Below, one piece after another: positions 1 to 8,469 of a stretch of DNA of 52,275 bases. The translations under genes were made by a program, and so were the position numbers. The DNA comes from an uncultured Blautia sp. (GTDB taxonomy: Bacteria > Bacillota > Clostridia > Lachnospirales > Lachnospiraceae). The stretch lies in the NCBI GenBank assembly GCA_900556555.1, contig USPF01000004.1, positions 1 to 52,275 on the forward strand, given 5' to 3'. The notes beneath the pieces were generated by a model, which was given only the letters and a program-made list of their open reading frames with translations, was not told the origin of the DNA and did not search any database. Numbering within the stretch: position 1 is the first letter of the stretch; each line of letters begins with the position of its first letter.

Positions 1-101
1 TGGCGGTCTATCTCTTGTTTTCGGTTGCTTGCTTCCTTACCGTACATGAGCATTAATGCAAGAACAGTTATCAGCATCACAACATAACTTTTTCTTTTCA
101 T
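1..101 (-). CDS. N-terminus of an unknown secreted or membrane protein (partial)
   Basis: Only the first 33 codons are inside the window; the gene runs off the left edge. The translation starts MKRKSYVVMLITVLALM: a basic N-terminus followed by a hydrophobic stretch (about residues 6-19), then a polar region, as in a signal peptide or membrane anchor. The ATG at 101-99 has a GGAGGT ribosome site 7 nt upstream, while an ATG at 108 opens a frame that stops after 23 codons. That a gene starts here is fairly sure; its function cannot be judged. Confidence 0.6.
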   Translation of the reverse strand, partial: MKRKSYVVMLITVLALMLMYGKEASNRKQEIDR

Positions 102-369
102 ACCGCATACCTCCAAACTGTTTTATTTTTCTGCAATCTAAAAAGCATCCAATACTTCCAGATTAAGCAAATGGAATATTCTTATTTAATAGCCACAAGT
201 TTTGCATCCTCTTCCTTGAAATAGTCAGAAGTATCTTCGACATTTCATAATATTTCCTTTATTATAGCATAGTAAAAGCAGGCAACACAATGAAAATGCC
301 TTGTATTGCCTGCTTACAGATTTTTCGATGAACAATATTTTATAAGTTTGGTATAAATTTGTTTATGCT
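102..369. other. Gene-free stretch before the 52-nt array
   Basis: No convincing gene is seen here. It holds the leader of the partial gene at the left edge, a strong hairpin at 274-316 and AT-rich sequence. One minus-strand frame at 244-182 could encode about 20 residues ending DAKLVAIK and a stop, but it has no start codon. Confidence 0.5.
274..316 (-). terminator. Rho-independent terminator
   Basis: AAGCAGGCAA on one arm pairs with TTGCCTGCTT on the other, and ACAA/TTGT extends the stem with one mismatch. A short T run (TTTT) follows on the minus strand. It would end transcripts coming from the antiporter gene and through the 52-nt array. The plus strand also has a T run a few bases after the stem, so it may act both ways. 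Confidence 0.65.
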
Positions 370-667
370 ATAGGCTTGTTATGTAAATTCCTAGATTACA
401 ACCTACTTTTTCACTGCCCAAATAGGCTATGCAAATATAATCTTCTTTTATGTCCTACATTTAAAAACAGCGGATAGGCCAGAATTATTAATTTCCTAAA
501 TCACACCTACTGTCTTAAATCTTTTTGTAGGTGGATTTATCAATTTTTTTGATTTCAGCCTATTTCATTTATTCTTTTGTAGGTTGATAACTTTATATTA
601 ATGATTTCAGCCTATTTCCACTCTTTTTTTGTAGGCCGAGATGCTCTATTCCACAATTTTAGCCTAT
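370..667. repeat. Array of six 52-nt units with alternating TAGG/CCTA elements
   Basis: Three left units have the form ATAGGCY-N25-CCTAC, starting at 370, 422 and 474. Three right units have the mirrored form GTAGG-N25-AGCCTAT, starting at 527, 579 and 631. Units are 37 nt plus a 15-nt spacer, giving an exact 52-nt period, and the two halves mirror each other about position 518.5 with a 16-nt gap between them. The N25 and N15 sequences are mostly different, though GAAAT next to ATAGGCT (minus strand) recurs. TAGG and CCTA centres alternate 31 and 21 nt apart. It lies just downstream of the antiporter stop codon. I do not recognise this as a described element. A protein-binding array or a transcribed set of small hairpins (TAGG with CCTA) are both possible. 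Confidence 0.85.
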
Positions 668-701
668 TTCACTTTCTGCAAATCCTAGAAAGGCATCCCC
701 C

Positions 702-1880
702 TTAACCTTTTTTCAAAAACTTTTTATAGGACAAATCCATAGCGAATGCTCCGGCTGGTGCAGTTAGCACAATGGCAAGTACAGCCACTGTAAGAACAAT
801 TTCACCACATGCAAGACCAAGGGAAAGCGGTATTCCACCAATTGCAGCCTGAACCGTTGCTTTTGGTGTGTATGCCATCATCGCAAATAATCTCTCTTTT
901 TTATCTAAACTTGTACCCAGAAGACAAAGAAATACACCACACATTCTGAAAATCAACGCCACTGCAATAACAATAAGTGCTTTCACCCCAACCTTGCTAA
1001 GATATCCTATGTTTACGGTAGCTCCTACCAGCACAAATAAAAATACTTCTGCTGCCACCCACAATTTCCCATATTTTACAGACAAACGCCTTGCAACGAC
1101 TTCCCGTTTCTTCTGCAATCCTATCCCAATAAACATGATTGCAATTAATGCGGAAAAGGTAATCGGTATGGTAAGATGATCTTCCAGAACTACAAGCAAA
1201 AGGGAAATACTTAATATAATGAGCACTTTTGATGTATCCCGTATGTGTACTTTTTTAAAATAATAAGCCAGGATAACTCCAATCAGGAATCCAATGCCGA
1301 CACCCAGAAATATGGAAATTGGAATATTAATAAAATGAATTACAGATGCACTTTCTCCCTGCATCATTCCAAGAAATGTTGAGAATAAAACAATCACATA
1401 CACATCATCCACAGATGCACCTGCCAAAATCAGTTGTGGAATCCCTTCCCTGACACCATAGCCTTCTTCCATCAATTTTACCATTCTTGGAACCACTACA
1501 GCAGGAGAAACAGCAGCAAGCACTGCCCCCAGGATTGGTGCTTCTAACATGGAAATACCCAGAAGTTTCGGGGCAATCAATAAGATACCCAGAAGTTCAA
1601 GGCTTGCAGGAACAAAACACATGAGTACAGCAGGTCTTCCAATCTTTTTTAGCCCTGACAAATCCAATCCCAGGCCGGCTCTTGTAAGAATAATGATTAA
1701 TGCTATTTTCCTAAGTTCCGCTGAAATTCCAAGGATACTGTCATCCAATAAATTAAGCATATATGGACCAAGAACAATACCGGTAACTAACATTCCCAGC
1801 AAACTTGGCAGTTTCATCTTCTTGCATATCCAGCCTACGGACATCCCAACAAGTAGAATTAACGAGATACTAAGTAACAT
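702..1880 (-). CDS. Cation:proton antiporter, CPA family
   Basis: A 392-residue, very hydrophobic protein with about 11-12 membrane segments and no cytosolic regulatory domain. The sequence fits the monovalent cation:proton antiporter family (Na+/H+ exchanger domain): an early LGMLVTGIVLGPY loop, a VSPAVVVPRM segment near residue 127 and an ASVDDV pair of acidic residues near residue 155, where the family carries its ion-binding aspartates. It would exchange Na+ or K+ for protons across the cell membrane. An AAGGAGG site precedes the ATG. It sits downstream of prfC, with the prfC terminator between them. The family is clear; the ion is not. Confidence 0.85.
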   Translation of the reverse strand: MLLSISLILLVGMSVGWICKKMKLPSLLGMLVTGIVLGPYMLNLLDDSILGISAELRKIALIIILTRAGLGLDLSGLKKIGRPAVLMCFVPASLELLGILLIAPKLLGISMLEAPILGAVLAAVSPAVVVPRMVKLMEEGYGVREGIPQLILAGASVDDVYVIVLFSTFLGMMQGESASVIHFINIPISIFLGVGIGFLIGVILAYYFKKVHIRDTSKVLIILSISLLLVVLEDHLTIPITFSALIAIMFIGIGLQKKREVVARRLSVKYGKLWVAAEVFLFVLVGATVNIGYLSKVGVKALIVIAVALIFRMCGVFLCLLGTSLDKKERLFAMMAYTPKATVQAAIGGIPLSLGLACGEIVLTVAVLAIVLTAPAGAFAMDLSYKKFLKKG

Positions 1881-1902
1881 AATTTTCCTCCTTCACGCAC
1901 AC

Positions 1903-1952
1903 AAAAGCTGATGCCTCCTGCGTAAATTTCATCGCAGAAGTCATCAGCTTTT
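1903..1952 (-). terminator. prfC terminator
   Basis: AAAAGCTGATG and CATCAGCTTTT form a stem that continues with CTTCTGCG/CGCAGGAG around a loop near 1921-1932. T runs flank it on both strands. It ends prfC transcription just before the antiporter gene. Confidence 0.75.
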
Positions 1953-1968
1953 TCTTCTACACCTGCTA

Positions 1969-3561
1969 TTAGTTTTTAGAAAACTCTGCCAGCTTCAATC
2001 CTTCATTTCTGTCCAGGGTCATACCAATACTCCAGCTATTAATAAACAGCAGAAGCGGATTGCCTTTCATGTCCATAACTTTCTTCATATCAGAGGTTCC
2101 GGTGAGTTTCTTCACATCCACCTCTGTTTTATTCTCAATCCAGCGGATATGCTCATATGGCAGGGCTTCCAGACGAATATCCACATTGTATTCGCTTTCC
2201 AGACGGAATTTCAATACGTCAAACTGCAGTACACCTACTACACCCACGATAATTTCTTCCATTCCGCCCATGATTTCCTGGAAAATCTGAATAGCACCCT
2301 CCTGGGCAATCTGGTTAATGCCTTTTACAAACTGTTTTCTCTTCATGCTGTCCAAAAGCCGCACTCTTGCAAAATGTTCCGGTGCAAAGGTTGGGATCCC
2401 TTCATACTGAAATTTCTTTCCGGGAGCGCATACGGTATCTCCGATAGAGAAAATACCAGGGTCAAACACACCTATAATATCTCCGGCATAGGCTTCCTCC
2501 ACCACATGACGGTCCTGAGCCATCATCTGCTGTGGCTGGGACAGACGCATCTTCTTATTTCCCTGTACGTGATATACCTCTTTGGCTGCCTCAAATTTAC
2601 CAGAACAGATACGCATAAATGCAATACGGTCTCTGTGGTTCTTGTTCATATTCGCCTGAATCTTAAAGACAAAGGCAGAAAAATCTTCTTTCATTGGGTC
2701 AACTACCCCAATATCTGCTTTTCTTGGCAGTGGGGAAGAGGTCATTTTCAGGAAGTGCTTTAAAAAAGTCTCCACTCCGAAATTGGTCAGGGCAGAACCA
2801 AAGCATACCGGTGACAGCATTCCGTTATTTACCAGTTCCTGGTCAAACTCTGCACTTGCCCCATCCAGAAGTTCGATTTCATCTAACAACTGTTCTTTCT
2901 GTTCCGGATCAAGAACCTCATCCAGGCGGGCATCCTCCAAATCTATCGTTTCTTCAATACCCTCTTTTGTACCTTTCATGGTATCTGAAAACGTGAGGAC
3001 TTTCCCGGTTTTTCTGTCATATACACCACGGAATTTTTTACCGGAACCAATGGGCCAGTTAATCGGACAGGTAGGAATTCCAAGCTCCTTTTCGATATCA
3101 TCCAGCAATTCAAAGGTATCATTGGCATCTCTGTCCAGCTTGTTGATGAAAGTAAAAATCGGAATATGCCGCATTGCACAGACTTTAAACAGCTTTCTGG
3201 TCTGAGCCTCCACACCTTTGGATGCATCGATGACCATAACAGCAGAATCTGCTGCCATCAGGGTACGGTAAGTATCTTCTGAGAAATCCTGATGTCCGGG
3301 AGTATCCAATATGTTGATGCAATATCCATCATAATTAAACTGCAATACAGAAGAGGTTACTGAAATACCTCTTTCTTTTTCTATTTCCATCCAGTCAGAA
3401 ACTGCATGACGGGCAGTTGCCTTACCCTTAACACTTCCTGCCAGGTTAATGGCACCGCCGTAAAGCAGAAATTTTTCTGTAAGGGTGGTTTTACCCGCAT
3501 CCGGGTGGGAAATAATTGCAAATGTACGTCTTTTTGTAATTTCTTTCGTATAATCAGCCAC
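1969..3561 (-). CDS. prfC: Peptide chain release factor 3
   Basis: A translational GTPase that recycles RF1 and RF2 from the ribosome after peptide release. The N-terminal G domain shows the P-loop SHPDAGKTT, the switch element DTPGHQDF and the NKLD base-recognition motif. The rest matches the RF3 domain II and C-terminal region at normal family length (530 residues). I chose the GTG at 3561 because AAGGAGGG lies 6 nt upstream; an upstream GTG at 3588 would put that ribosome site inside the gene. A good SigA-type promoter lies upstream and a terminator follows. Confidence 0.97.
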   Translation of the reverse strand: MADYTKEITKRRTFAIISHPDAGKTTLTEKFLLYGGAINLAGSVKGKATARHAVSDWMEIEKERGISVTSSVLQFNYDGYCINILDTPGHQDFSEDTYRTLMAADSAVMVIDASKGVEAQTRKLFKVCAMRHIPIFTFINKLDRDANDTFELLDDIEKELGIPTCPINWPIGSGKKFRGVYDRKTGKVLTFSDTMKGTKEGIEETIDLEDARLDEVLDPEQKEQLLDEIELLDGASAEFDQELVNNGMLSPVCFGSALTNFGVETFLKHFLKMTSSPLPRKADIGVVDPMKEDFSAFVFKIQANMNKNHRDRIAFMRICSGKFEAAKEVYHVQGNKKMRLSQPQQMMAQDRHVVEEAYAGDIIGVFDPGIFSIGDTVCAPGKKFQYEGIPTFAPEHFARVRLLDSMKRKQFVKGINQIAQEGAIQIFQEIMGGMEEIIVGVVGVLQFDVLKFRLESEYNVDIRLEALPYEHIRWIENKTEVDVKKLTGTSDMKKVMDMKGNPLLLFINSWSIGMTLDRNEGLKLAEFSKN

Positions 3562-3597
3562 GTCAGGCCCTCCTTCTCTATTTAGCACACTGACGCC

Positions 3598-3626
3598 ATT
3601 TTAGTATATAGAAAATACCCTGTCAA
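3598..3626 (-). promoter_or_regulatory. prfC promoter
   Basis: On the minus strand TTGACA (3626-3621), a 17-nt spacer and TAAAAT (3603-3598) form a near-consensus vegetative promoter about 37 nt before the chosen prfC start. Confidence 0.75.
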
Positions 3627-3642
3627 GGGGATTTGTAACAAC

Positions 3643-4308
3643 TTACTGATTTTCCTCTGTATTTTCCTCTAATGGCGTGATGACAATATTCTCTGCCGGG
3701 ACACTGGTTTTGCGTTTTACAATATCTTCAATCTGGGCTCTTCTGGCATCTTCCATATATTCTTTTGGTACAATCACATCTGCACTGTCCCCAGTAAGAT
3801 TCACGACAACATTGCTAAATCCCTGTGCATCCAGCAAAAGTTCTGCGGCTTCTTCCTGCTCTGCCAAGTCCGTCATGTTCACCATAGAATTGACTGCTTC
3901 CTGTTTCTGCTCTTCTCCCAGGTTTTCGTTGTTGATGATTTCCAGCAAGGTTTCTTTGTTGGCAGAACGGACCTGCTCCCGGTTCACCTTTGCCTGTGCC
4001 ACAAAATTAGAGGAACCGGTAAGGACTGCTTCTCCTGGAGTTTCCTCTTCATCTGTATTTTCCGTTTTTTCCGCAGCTTTTTCGTTTTCTTCCAGCAATG
4101 CTGTCTCATCTGTAATATCATAGTCCAGGCTTTCGATTTCCTCCACAATTTCCTTTGTTTCGGCTGACGCTTTCTCTGAATCTGTACCTTTTTTCAATGC
4201 ACTGTCCATCCCCAGATGACTGTCTGAATAGTTGATGTACCCTGCTACTGCAATCATAATTGCCAATGCTGTAATGATAACCTGATTTTTTTTGAAGATT
4301 TTTTTCAT
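3643..4308 (-). CDS. spoIIIAH: Stage III sporulation protein AH
   Basis: 221 residues: one N-terminal membrane segment (about residues 9-25), a long Glu-rich linker, and a C-terminal ring-building domain (about residues 105-215) with a SANKETLLEI helix and a GFSNVVVNL strand. In the family this domain faces the space between forespore and mother cell, binds SpoIIQ and forms the feeding channel. It is last in the spoIIIA operon, 13 nt after spoIIIAG, with a GGAGAG ribosome site. Similarity outside the domain is low, as is usual. Confidence 0.92.
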   Translation of the reverse strand: MKKIFKKNQVIITALAIMIAVAGYINYSDSHLGMDSALKKGTDSEKASAETKEIVEEIESLDYDITDETALLEENEKAAEKTENTDEEETPGEAVLTGSSNFVAQAKVNREQVRSANKETLLEIINNENLGEEQKQEAVNSMVNMTDLAEQEEAAELLLDAQGFSNVVVNLTGDSADVIVPKEYMEDARRAQIEDIVKRKTSVPAENIVITPLEENTEENQ

Positions 4309-4321
4309 ACGCTTCTCTCCT

Positions 4322-4798
4322 TTAATTCATTTTCATTACTTTAATTTTATGGGGTTCTACCTGAAATAATGCCTCAACTGCTTCCCTGATATTTTGTACC
4401 ACCACCGGATTATCTCCGCCCTTTGCTGCCACCAGTACACCTGTCACCTGTGGATACTGCTCCTGAACCACATAGGGAGACTGGTTTCCTCTTGCATCCT
4501 TTTCATATACAGATTCTGTCTCATCTTTTTCCACCACCTTTTTTTCTGTACCTGAACAGGTGAGAAAGACTTCAGTATCACCGACTCCCTCCACCTTCTC
4601 TAAAACCTGCGTAAGCCGTTTTTCCATTTTTTCCTGCCAGTCTGCATCTGAAATCATAGTTTCTCTTTCCTGCACTTCTTCTTTGCCTGCCTGCTCCTTT
4701 TTCTCTTTTACCGGAAGTGCGGCAATCATCAGAAGAAGGCCAAACAGCAGAATCACCACCAGCTTTTCTTTTTTCATCAGTTCCTGAATCCATTTCAT
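4322..4798 (-). CDS. spoIIIAG: Stage III sporulation protein AG
   Basis: 158 residues with one N-terminal membrane segment (about 13-29) and a soluble domain ending in the conserved GVLVAAKGGDNPVVVQNI stretch typical of SpoIIIAG. The protein forms a large ring in the channel joining mother cell and forespore. It starts 4 nt inside the end of spoIIIAF (ATGA overlap), so translation is likely coupled. It is somewhat shorter than the Bacillus protein. Confidence 0.93.
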   Translation of the reverse strand: MKWIQELMKKEKLVVILLFGLLLMIAALPVKEKKEQAGKEEVQERETMISDADWQEKMEKRLTQVLEKVEGVGDTEVFLTCSGTEKKVVEKDETESVYEKDARGNQSPYVVQEQYPQVTGVLVAAKGGDNPVVVQNIREAVEALFQVEPHKIKVMKMN

Positions 4799-5124
4799 GG
4801 AAGCACCTCCTGTCCCTGTATGACCTCCGGTTCTTCGTACAACTGTTTCTCCCAGTCCTTTTCCCAGATTTCTGCCTTTTCTTCCCAGATGCTCCGGCTG
4901 TCATCATGGGCCTCCCAATTCTCCAAATATTGATCCACGGTATCTTGTATCCCAGTCACCCGGAATACTGGTGAAAGAATAATAAAAATCAGAAGTAATC
5001 CCATATAATACCGGATATATTTTTTGCAATTATTGTCTGGAAGAATATTCATTACTGCAGCAAACAAGAGATAATAGCAAACCAGACTTTCCATCCAGGA
5101 ATATAGTGCTTCTTTCACTTTCAC
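4795..5124 (-). CDS. spoIIIAF: Stage III sporulation protein AF
   Basis: 109 residues, with two hydrophobic segments (about 12-28 and 38-56) followed by a charged, Trp- and Glu-rich tail. Position between spoIIIAE and spoIIIAG, the two-helix topology and the YYLLFAAVMNILPDNN start all fit SpoIIIAF, a membrane part of the feeding complex made in the mother cell. It is about half the length of the Bacillus protein: the membrane part is kept and the soluble domain is much reduced. Confidence 0.85.
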   Translation of the reverse strand: MKVKEALYSWMESLVCYYLLFAAVMNILPDNNCKKYIRYYMGLLLIFIILSPVFRVTGIQDTVDQYLENWEAHDDSRSIWEEKAEIWEKDWEKQLYEEPEVIQGQEVLP

Positions 5125-5140
5125 CCCTTCTTTCTAACCT

Positions 5141-6328
5141 TTAGTTTCCCACAAAAGAAACCGTCAAGATTGCAATGGTTATCATAAACAGCAGTTCTGT
5201 CATGAGAAGCACTTTCATAAGAAGCCTGCATCCTTCTCCTACTGTAGACAGGCATCCCACCATCCGCTTATCAGAAACCGGCTGTACCAGGGCAGCCAGA
5301 AATTTATATACCAGTGTGGTAAAACCTATTTTTACCACTGGGGGAAGACCAAGCATCAGTAAAACCAGAATTCCTATGACACCCAGGCTGTTCCTGATCA
5401 AAACAGCCGTTCCAAGAGCCACCTCTGTCACTCCATTAATCACATTTCCTACACCTGGGATTGCTGCGGCGGTTTTTCCAATCATATTCCTTTTTAGGGA
5501 ATCTAATGCCGGACTTATCATATTTTGTACAAGCTGCATTCCAATCATGACACCAGTACAGGTTTTCAGTGTCCATTCCAGTATTGTCTGCATGAGCTCT
5601 GCCATATGGGACAGAACTTCTTCCTTATGCAGATAATTAATCATTTCTAACAGTACATATACGTGAATTCCCGGAATAACAAACTTTAAAAGTATCACCT
5701 GAATAAGATAAATCACTCCCATGACCATCTCATAAAAGACCATTGCTGTTGCAGAACCGGAGGAAGCTGTCACAGCCAGAAAATACGATGGCATCAGAGC
5801 CTTCATAAACAGAATAAGTTCTTCCAGCTTTTCTGCAATTCCCTGGCTGATTCCGGAAAAGGAATGAATCAGAATCACAGACAGCATCATATACACAATA
5901 TAAAAACTGACTTCCCCTGTCTGCCCGTTCCCGAAAACCTCTGTAAAGTTTACAAACAGGGCTGCTGCAAGTACCAGTAAAAATACCTGGCTCAATGCCT
6001 GCCTGTCCATAACCAGCGTAGATAAAAGCAATTCTTTTATGAAAGATACTGCCTGTTTTTTAGAAACTTCCTGCTCTCCTCTAAGGATTCCTTCTAGGAA
6101 ATTTTGTAAGTGAAAGGTCTGTTCGCCCAGAAGCTCATTGATGGCTTCCTGCATCTGCTGCAGTTCCAGATTTTCCAGTAATTTTTCTCCTGCATCCTCC
6201 TGTTCTTCTATTGTTTCCTGTTCTTGCTGCTTTGGTGCTGCCGCACTGGCATTTCCCGGAAACATGCTCCACAAAATTACTGCAAACAGGCATCCCAGTC
6301 TTATCTTCTGCCGGTTTGTCCTCTTCAT
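5141..6328 (-). CDS. spoIIIAE: Stage III sporulation protein AE
   Basis: 395 residues: a signal-like N-terminus (MKRTNRQKIRLGCLFAVILW), a polar Glu/Gln-rich region to about residue 110, then about seven membrane segments. Conserved SpoIIIAE stretches such as PGVGNVINGVTEV are present. It is the large polytopic membrane part of the mother-cell complex. Its ATG overlaps the spoIIIAD stop by 4 nt. Confidence 0.95.
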   Translation of the reverse strand: MKRTNRQKIRLGCLFAVILWSMFPGNASAAAPKQQEQETIEEQEDAGEKLLENLELQQMQEAINELLGEQTFHLQNFLEGILRGEQEVSKKQAVSFIKELLLSTLVMDRQALSQVFLLVLAAALFVNFTEVFGNGQTGEVSFYIVYMMLSVILIHSFSGISQGIAEKLEELILFMKALMPSYFLAVTASSGSATAMVFYEMVMGVIYLIQVILLKFVIPGIHVYVLLEMINYLHKEEVLSHMAELMQTILEWTLKTCTGVMIGMQLVQNMISPALDSLKRNMIGKTAAAIPGVGNVINGVTEVALGTAVLIRNSLGVIGILVLLMLGLPPVVKIGFTTLVYKFLAALVQPVSDKRMVGCLSTVGEGCRLLMKVLLMTELLFMITIAILTVSFVGN

Positions 6329-6711
6329 GCCAGAAAGCTGTGAATGGTTTCCATCAGTGCCAGAAGCACAGGAACCGATAAAACCATAAGATACAGCTTA
6401 GCAAAAATTTCAATCTGTCCACCAATGGCACTATACCCTGCATCTTTACAAATGCCTGAAGAAAACTGGGAAATATAAGTAACTCCTATCATTTTCAGCA
6501 GGATTGCAAGGTATTTTGCATCCAGCGGCAGATACTCCTGAAGCTTTGCAACAGAAGCAAACAGATATGCAAGCTGCTCTGTCATATACATAAAAATACA
6601 GATTCCTGCAGCCAAGCTCAAATACACGGAATACTCTGGTCTTGTTCCCTTTAACAGCAGTCCAAGAAGCATTCCTGTCATTCCAAGCATGATAATTTTG
6701 ACTACCTCCAT
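6325..6711 (-). CDS. spoIIIAD: Stage III sporulation protein AD
   Basis: 128 residues with about four membrane segments; small hydrophobic subunit of the feeding complex. The start MEVVKIIMLGMTGMLLGLLL and the FSSGICKDAGYSAIGGQIE stretch are typical of SpoIIIAD. It lies 11 nt after spoIIIAC and overlaps spoIIIAE by 4 nt. Confidence 0.94.
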   Translation of the reverse strand: MEVVKIIMLGMTGMLLGLLLKGTRPEYSVYLSLAAGICIFMYMTEQLAYLFASVAKLQEYLPLDAKYLAILLKMIGVTYISQFSSGICKDAGYSAIGGQIEIFAKLYLMVLSVPVLLALMETIHSFLA

Positions 6712-6722
6712 GGGTTTCCCTC

Positions 6723-6917
6723 CTACAGTGCAAATAAGTCCTGAATGGTTGTGAACAGGTCATAGATATAGGGCAGCACCCAAAACAGAACCAGCAGCAG
6801 CCCCGTAAGGCTGGTCAGAAAGGCCAGCTCATCTCTCTGGCTGTGCTTCAGGATCTGACACAGGACAGATACCAGAATTCCCACTGCCCCTATTTTAAAC
6901 AACAACGTAACTTCCAT
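6723..6917 (-). CDS. spoIIIAC: Stage III sporulation protein AC
   Basis: A 64-residue protein with two membrane helices joined by a short charged loop (KHSQRDE). Size, topology and position between spoIIIAB and spoIIIAD are as expected for SpoIIIAC. A GGAGG ribosome site precedes the ATG. Confidence 0.94.
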   Translation of the reverse strand: MEVTLLFKIGAVGILVSVLCQILKHSQRDELAFLTSLTGLLLVLFWVLPYIYDLFTTIQDLFAL

Positions 6918-6935
6918 CCTGTTTCCTCCCCGAAG

Positions 6936-7454
6936 TTATAGTAAAATAATTGCCAAAAAAATCCCTGCCATAACCCCCAGGCTCCGGCACATCTTCTTTT
7001 TTACCGGAAGTTCTCTGGAAAGATTTCCGATATCCTGCTTTAATTGTTCCAGGTACAGGGCCATGGTGTTTCTCTGCATTTCTATATCCAGCCATCCCAG
7101 ATATTCTCCAAGCTGCATAAACGTTTCCAGTTCATTTGCTGTCAGATTGCTGTTTTTCAGACACTCTTCTGCCTGTTTCCTGAAAATACCAGAAAAGCAT
7201 TCCCCCTGATACAGACTGGCCTGCTGTGCTACTTCTCTTAAAAAAACGTCAAAGGGTGATGCGGCTTTCCTGGAAGTATGCAAGAGCACCTCCGGCAGAG
7301 CCTCTTTCCGGTAGGTAATTTCCCCCAGTATCAGATGTACCAGTTTCTCTATTTCTCTAAGCTGCCTAAGCCTGTTTTCTACTGCTATACTCTGATTCCA
7401 TCCCATGGCAGTACAGGAAAAAACTACCAAAACAATTCCCAGAAGCTTCAGCAT
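6936..7454 (-). CDS. spoIIIAB: Stage III sporulation protein AB
   Basis: 172 residues with one hydrophobic segment at each end and a helical soluble middle. The family resembles type II secretion inner-membrane proteins and is thought to pair with the SpoIIIAA ATPase. The GEITYRKEALPEVL stretch and the C-terminal KKKMCRSLGVMAGIFLAIILL anchor are family features. It starts 7 nt inside spoIIIAA, so coupling is likely. Confidence 0.93.
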   Translation of the reverse strand: MLKLLGIVLVVFSCTAMGWNQSIAVENRLRQLREIEKLVHLILGEITYRKEALPEVLLHTSRKAASPFDVFLREVAQQASLYQGECFSGIFRKQAEECLKNSNLTANELETFMQLGEYLGWLDIEMQRNTMALYLEQLKQDIGNLSRELPVKKKMCRSLGVMAGIFLAIILL

Positions 7455-8419
7455 AAAATGCCCTGCTTTCTTTTGCAGTCATACAGGCTGGTTCCTCTTT
7501 CATCAAAAATTGCCCTGATTCTTCCTGCCCGCTCTTCTTTATGCAGAACAATATAACGCTCAAACACTTTCTCCTGCACCAGTCTCTGAAGCAATGGTTT
7601 TTGTTTAATCTCCTCCACCGAACTTCCGTGAACCGTGGCAAACAGCCTGCATCCACAGTGGATCACAGATTCTATGGCATGGATATCTTCATAATCCCCC
7701 AGTTCATCGACTGCTACTACATCTGGCGACATGGAGCGTATGAGCATCATCATGCCTTCTGCCTTTGGACAGCAGTCCAGAACATCGGTCCGGATTCCAA
7801 GATCATTCTGGGGAATCCCCTGAAAGGAGCCTCCGATTTCTGAACGCTCATCTACCACGCCTACGGTGAGACCTTTTAAATATTCACTTCCATTGCTTAC
7901 CTGGCGGATTAAATCCCGGAGCAAAGTAGTTTTCCCGCACCTTGGCGGGGAAATAATCAAGGTATGGCAAATTCTGTTGTTTTTTACAAGATAGGGAAGT
8001 ACGGGTGCTGCACACCCTTTTATCTGATGCGATAAACGTAGATTGATATAAGATATGTATTTTACACTTTTAATTTTGTTTCCTTCCAGAATCGTTTTCC
8101 CGGCAATCCCAACCCGGTGCCCGCCCTGAATCGTAATATAGCCCTGACGTATTTCTTCTTCAAAGGCATACATGGAATAGCTGCTGATATATTCCATCGT
8201 TTCTTTCACATCTGCGGCAGTCACAAAATAAGCCCCTGATTCTTTCCGGGAAAATTCTCCTTTTTCTGTAAGGAAATACTCTTTTCCCTGATAAATAAGA
8301 ATCAAGGGCCCATTTACACGAAGCCGAATCTCATAGACCTGTTCCATATCTAAGTCAGACTTTATCAGTGCCTGCCGGATATAGGCTGGAAACAGTCTTG
8401 TAATTTCTGCCTGGTTCAT
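7448..8419 (-). CDS. spoIIIAA: Stage III sporulation protein AA, ATPase
   Basis: A cytosolic secretion-type ATPase thought to power the mother-cell side of the SpoIIIA-SpoIIQ channel. Walker A is SPPRCGKTT at about residues 157-165 and Walker B is DVVAVDEL at 233-240, followed by a sensor-like ATVHG at 261-265. At 323 residues it has normal length. It is first in the operon; a GGTGAGGG ribosome site precedes the ATG, and a candidate SigE promoter lies about 25-50 nt upstream. Confidence 0.97.
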   Translation of the reverse strand: MNQAEITRLFPAYIRQALIKSDLDMEQVYEIRLRVNGPLILIYQGKEYFLTEKGEFSRKESGAYFVTAADVKETMEYISSYSMYAFEEEIRQGYITIQGGHRVGIAGKTILEGNKIKSVKYISYINLRLSHQIKGCAAPVLPYLVKNNRICHTLIISPPRCGKTTLLRDLIRQVSNGSEYLKGLTVGVVDERSEIGGSFQGIPQNDLGIRTDVLDCCPKAEGMMMLIRSMSPDVVAVDELGDYEDIHAIESVIHCGCRLFATVHGSSVEEIKQKPLLQRLVQEKVFERYIVLHKEERAGRIRAIFDERGTSLYDCKRKQGILC

Positions 8420-8442
8420 AATCCCTCACCTCTTTACTCCTA

Positions 8443-8469
8443 TATATATGAGGACAATCTTCAATTATG
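8443..8469 (-). promoter_or_regulatory. Candidate SigE-type promoter of the spoIIIA operon
   Basis: On the minus strand CATAATT (8469-8463) and CATATATA (8450-8443) are spaced much as in the mother-cell SigE consensus (ATA near -35, CATACA-T near -10). The upstream element lies in the last codons of the ECF gene. In Bacillus spoIIIA is a SigE operon, which supports this; the match itself is only fair. Confidence 0.4.

Noticed and set aside
182..244. A 20-codon minus-strand frame ending DAKLVAIK and a stop
   Set aside because: It has no start codon or ribosome site and is too short to tell a gene remnant from chance.
370..667. CRISPR array
   Set aside because: Only 5-10 nt elements are conserved, unit centres differ, orientation flips in the middle, and there are no cas genes.
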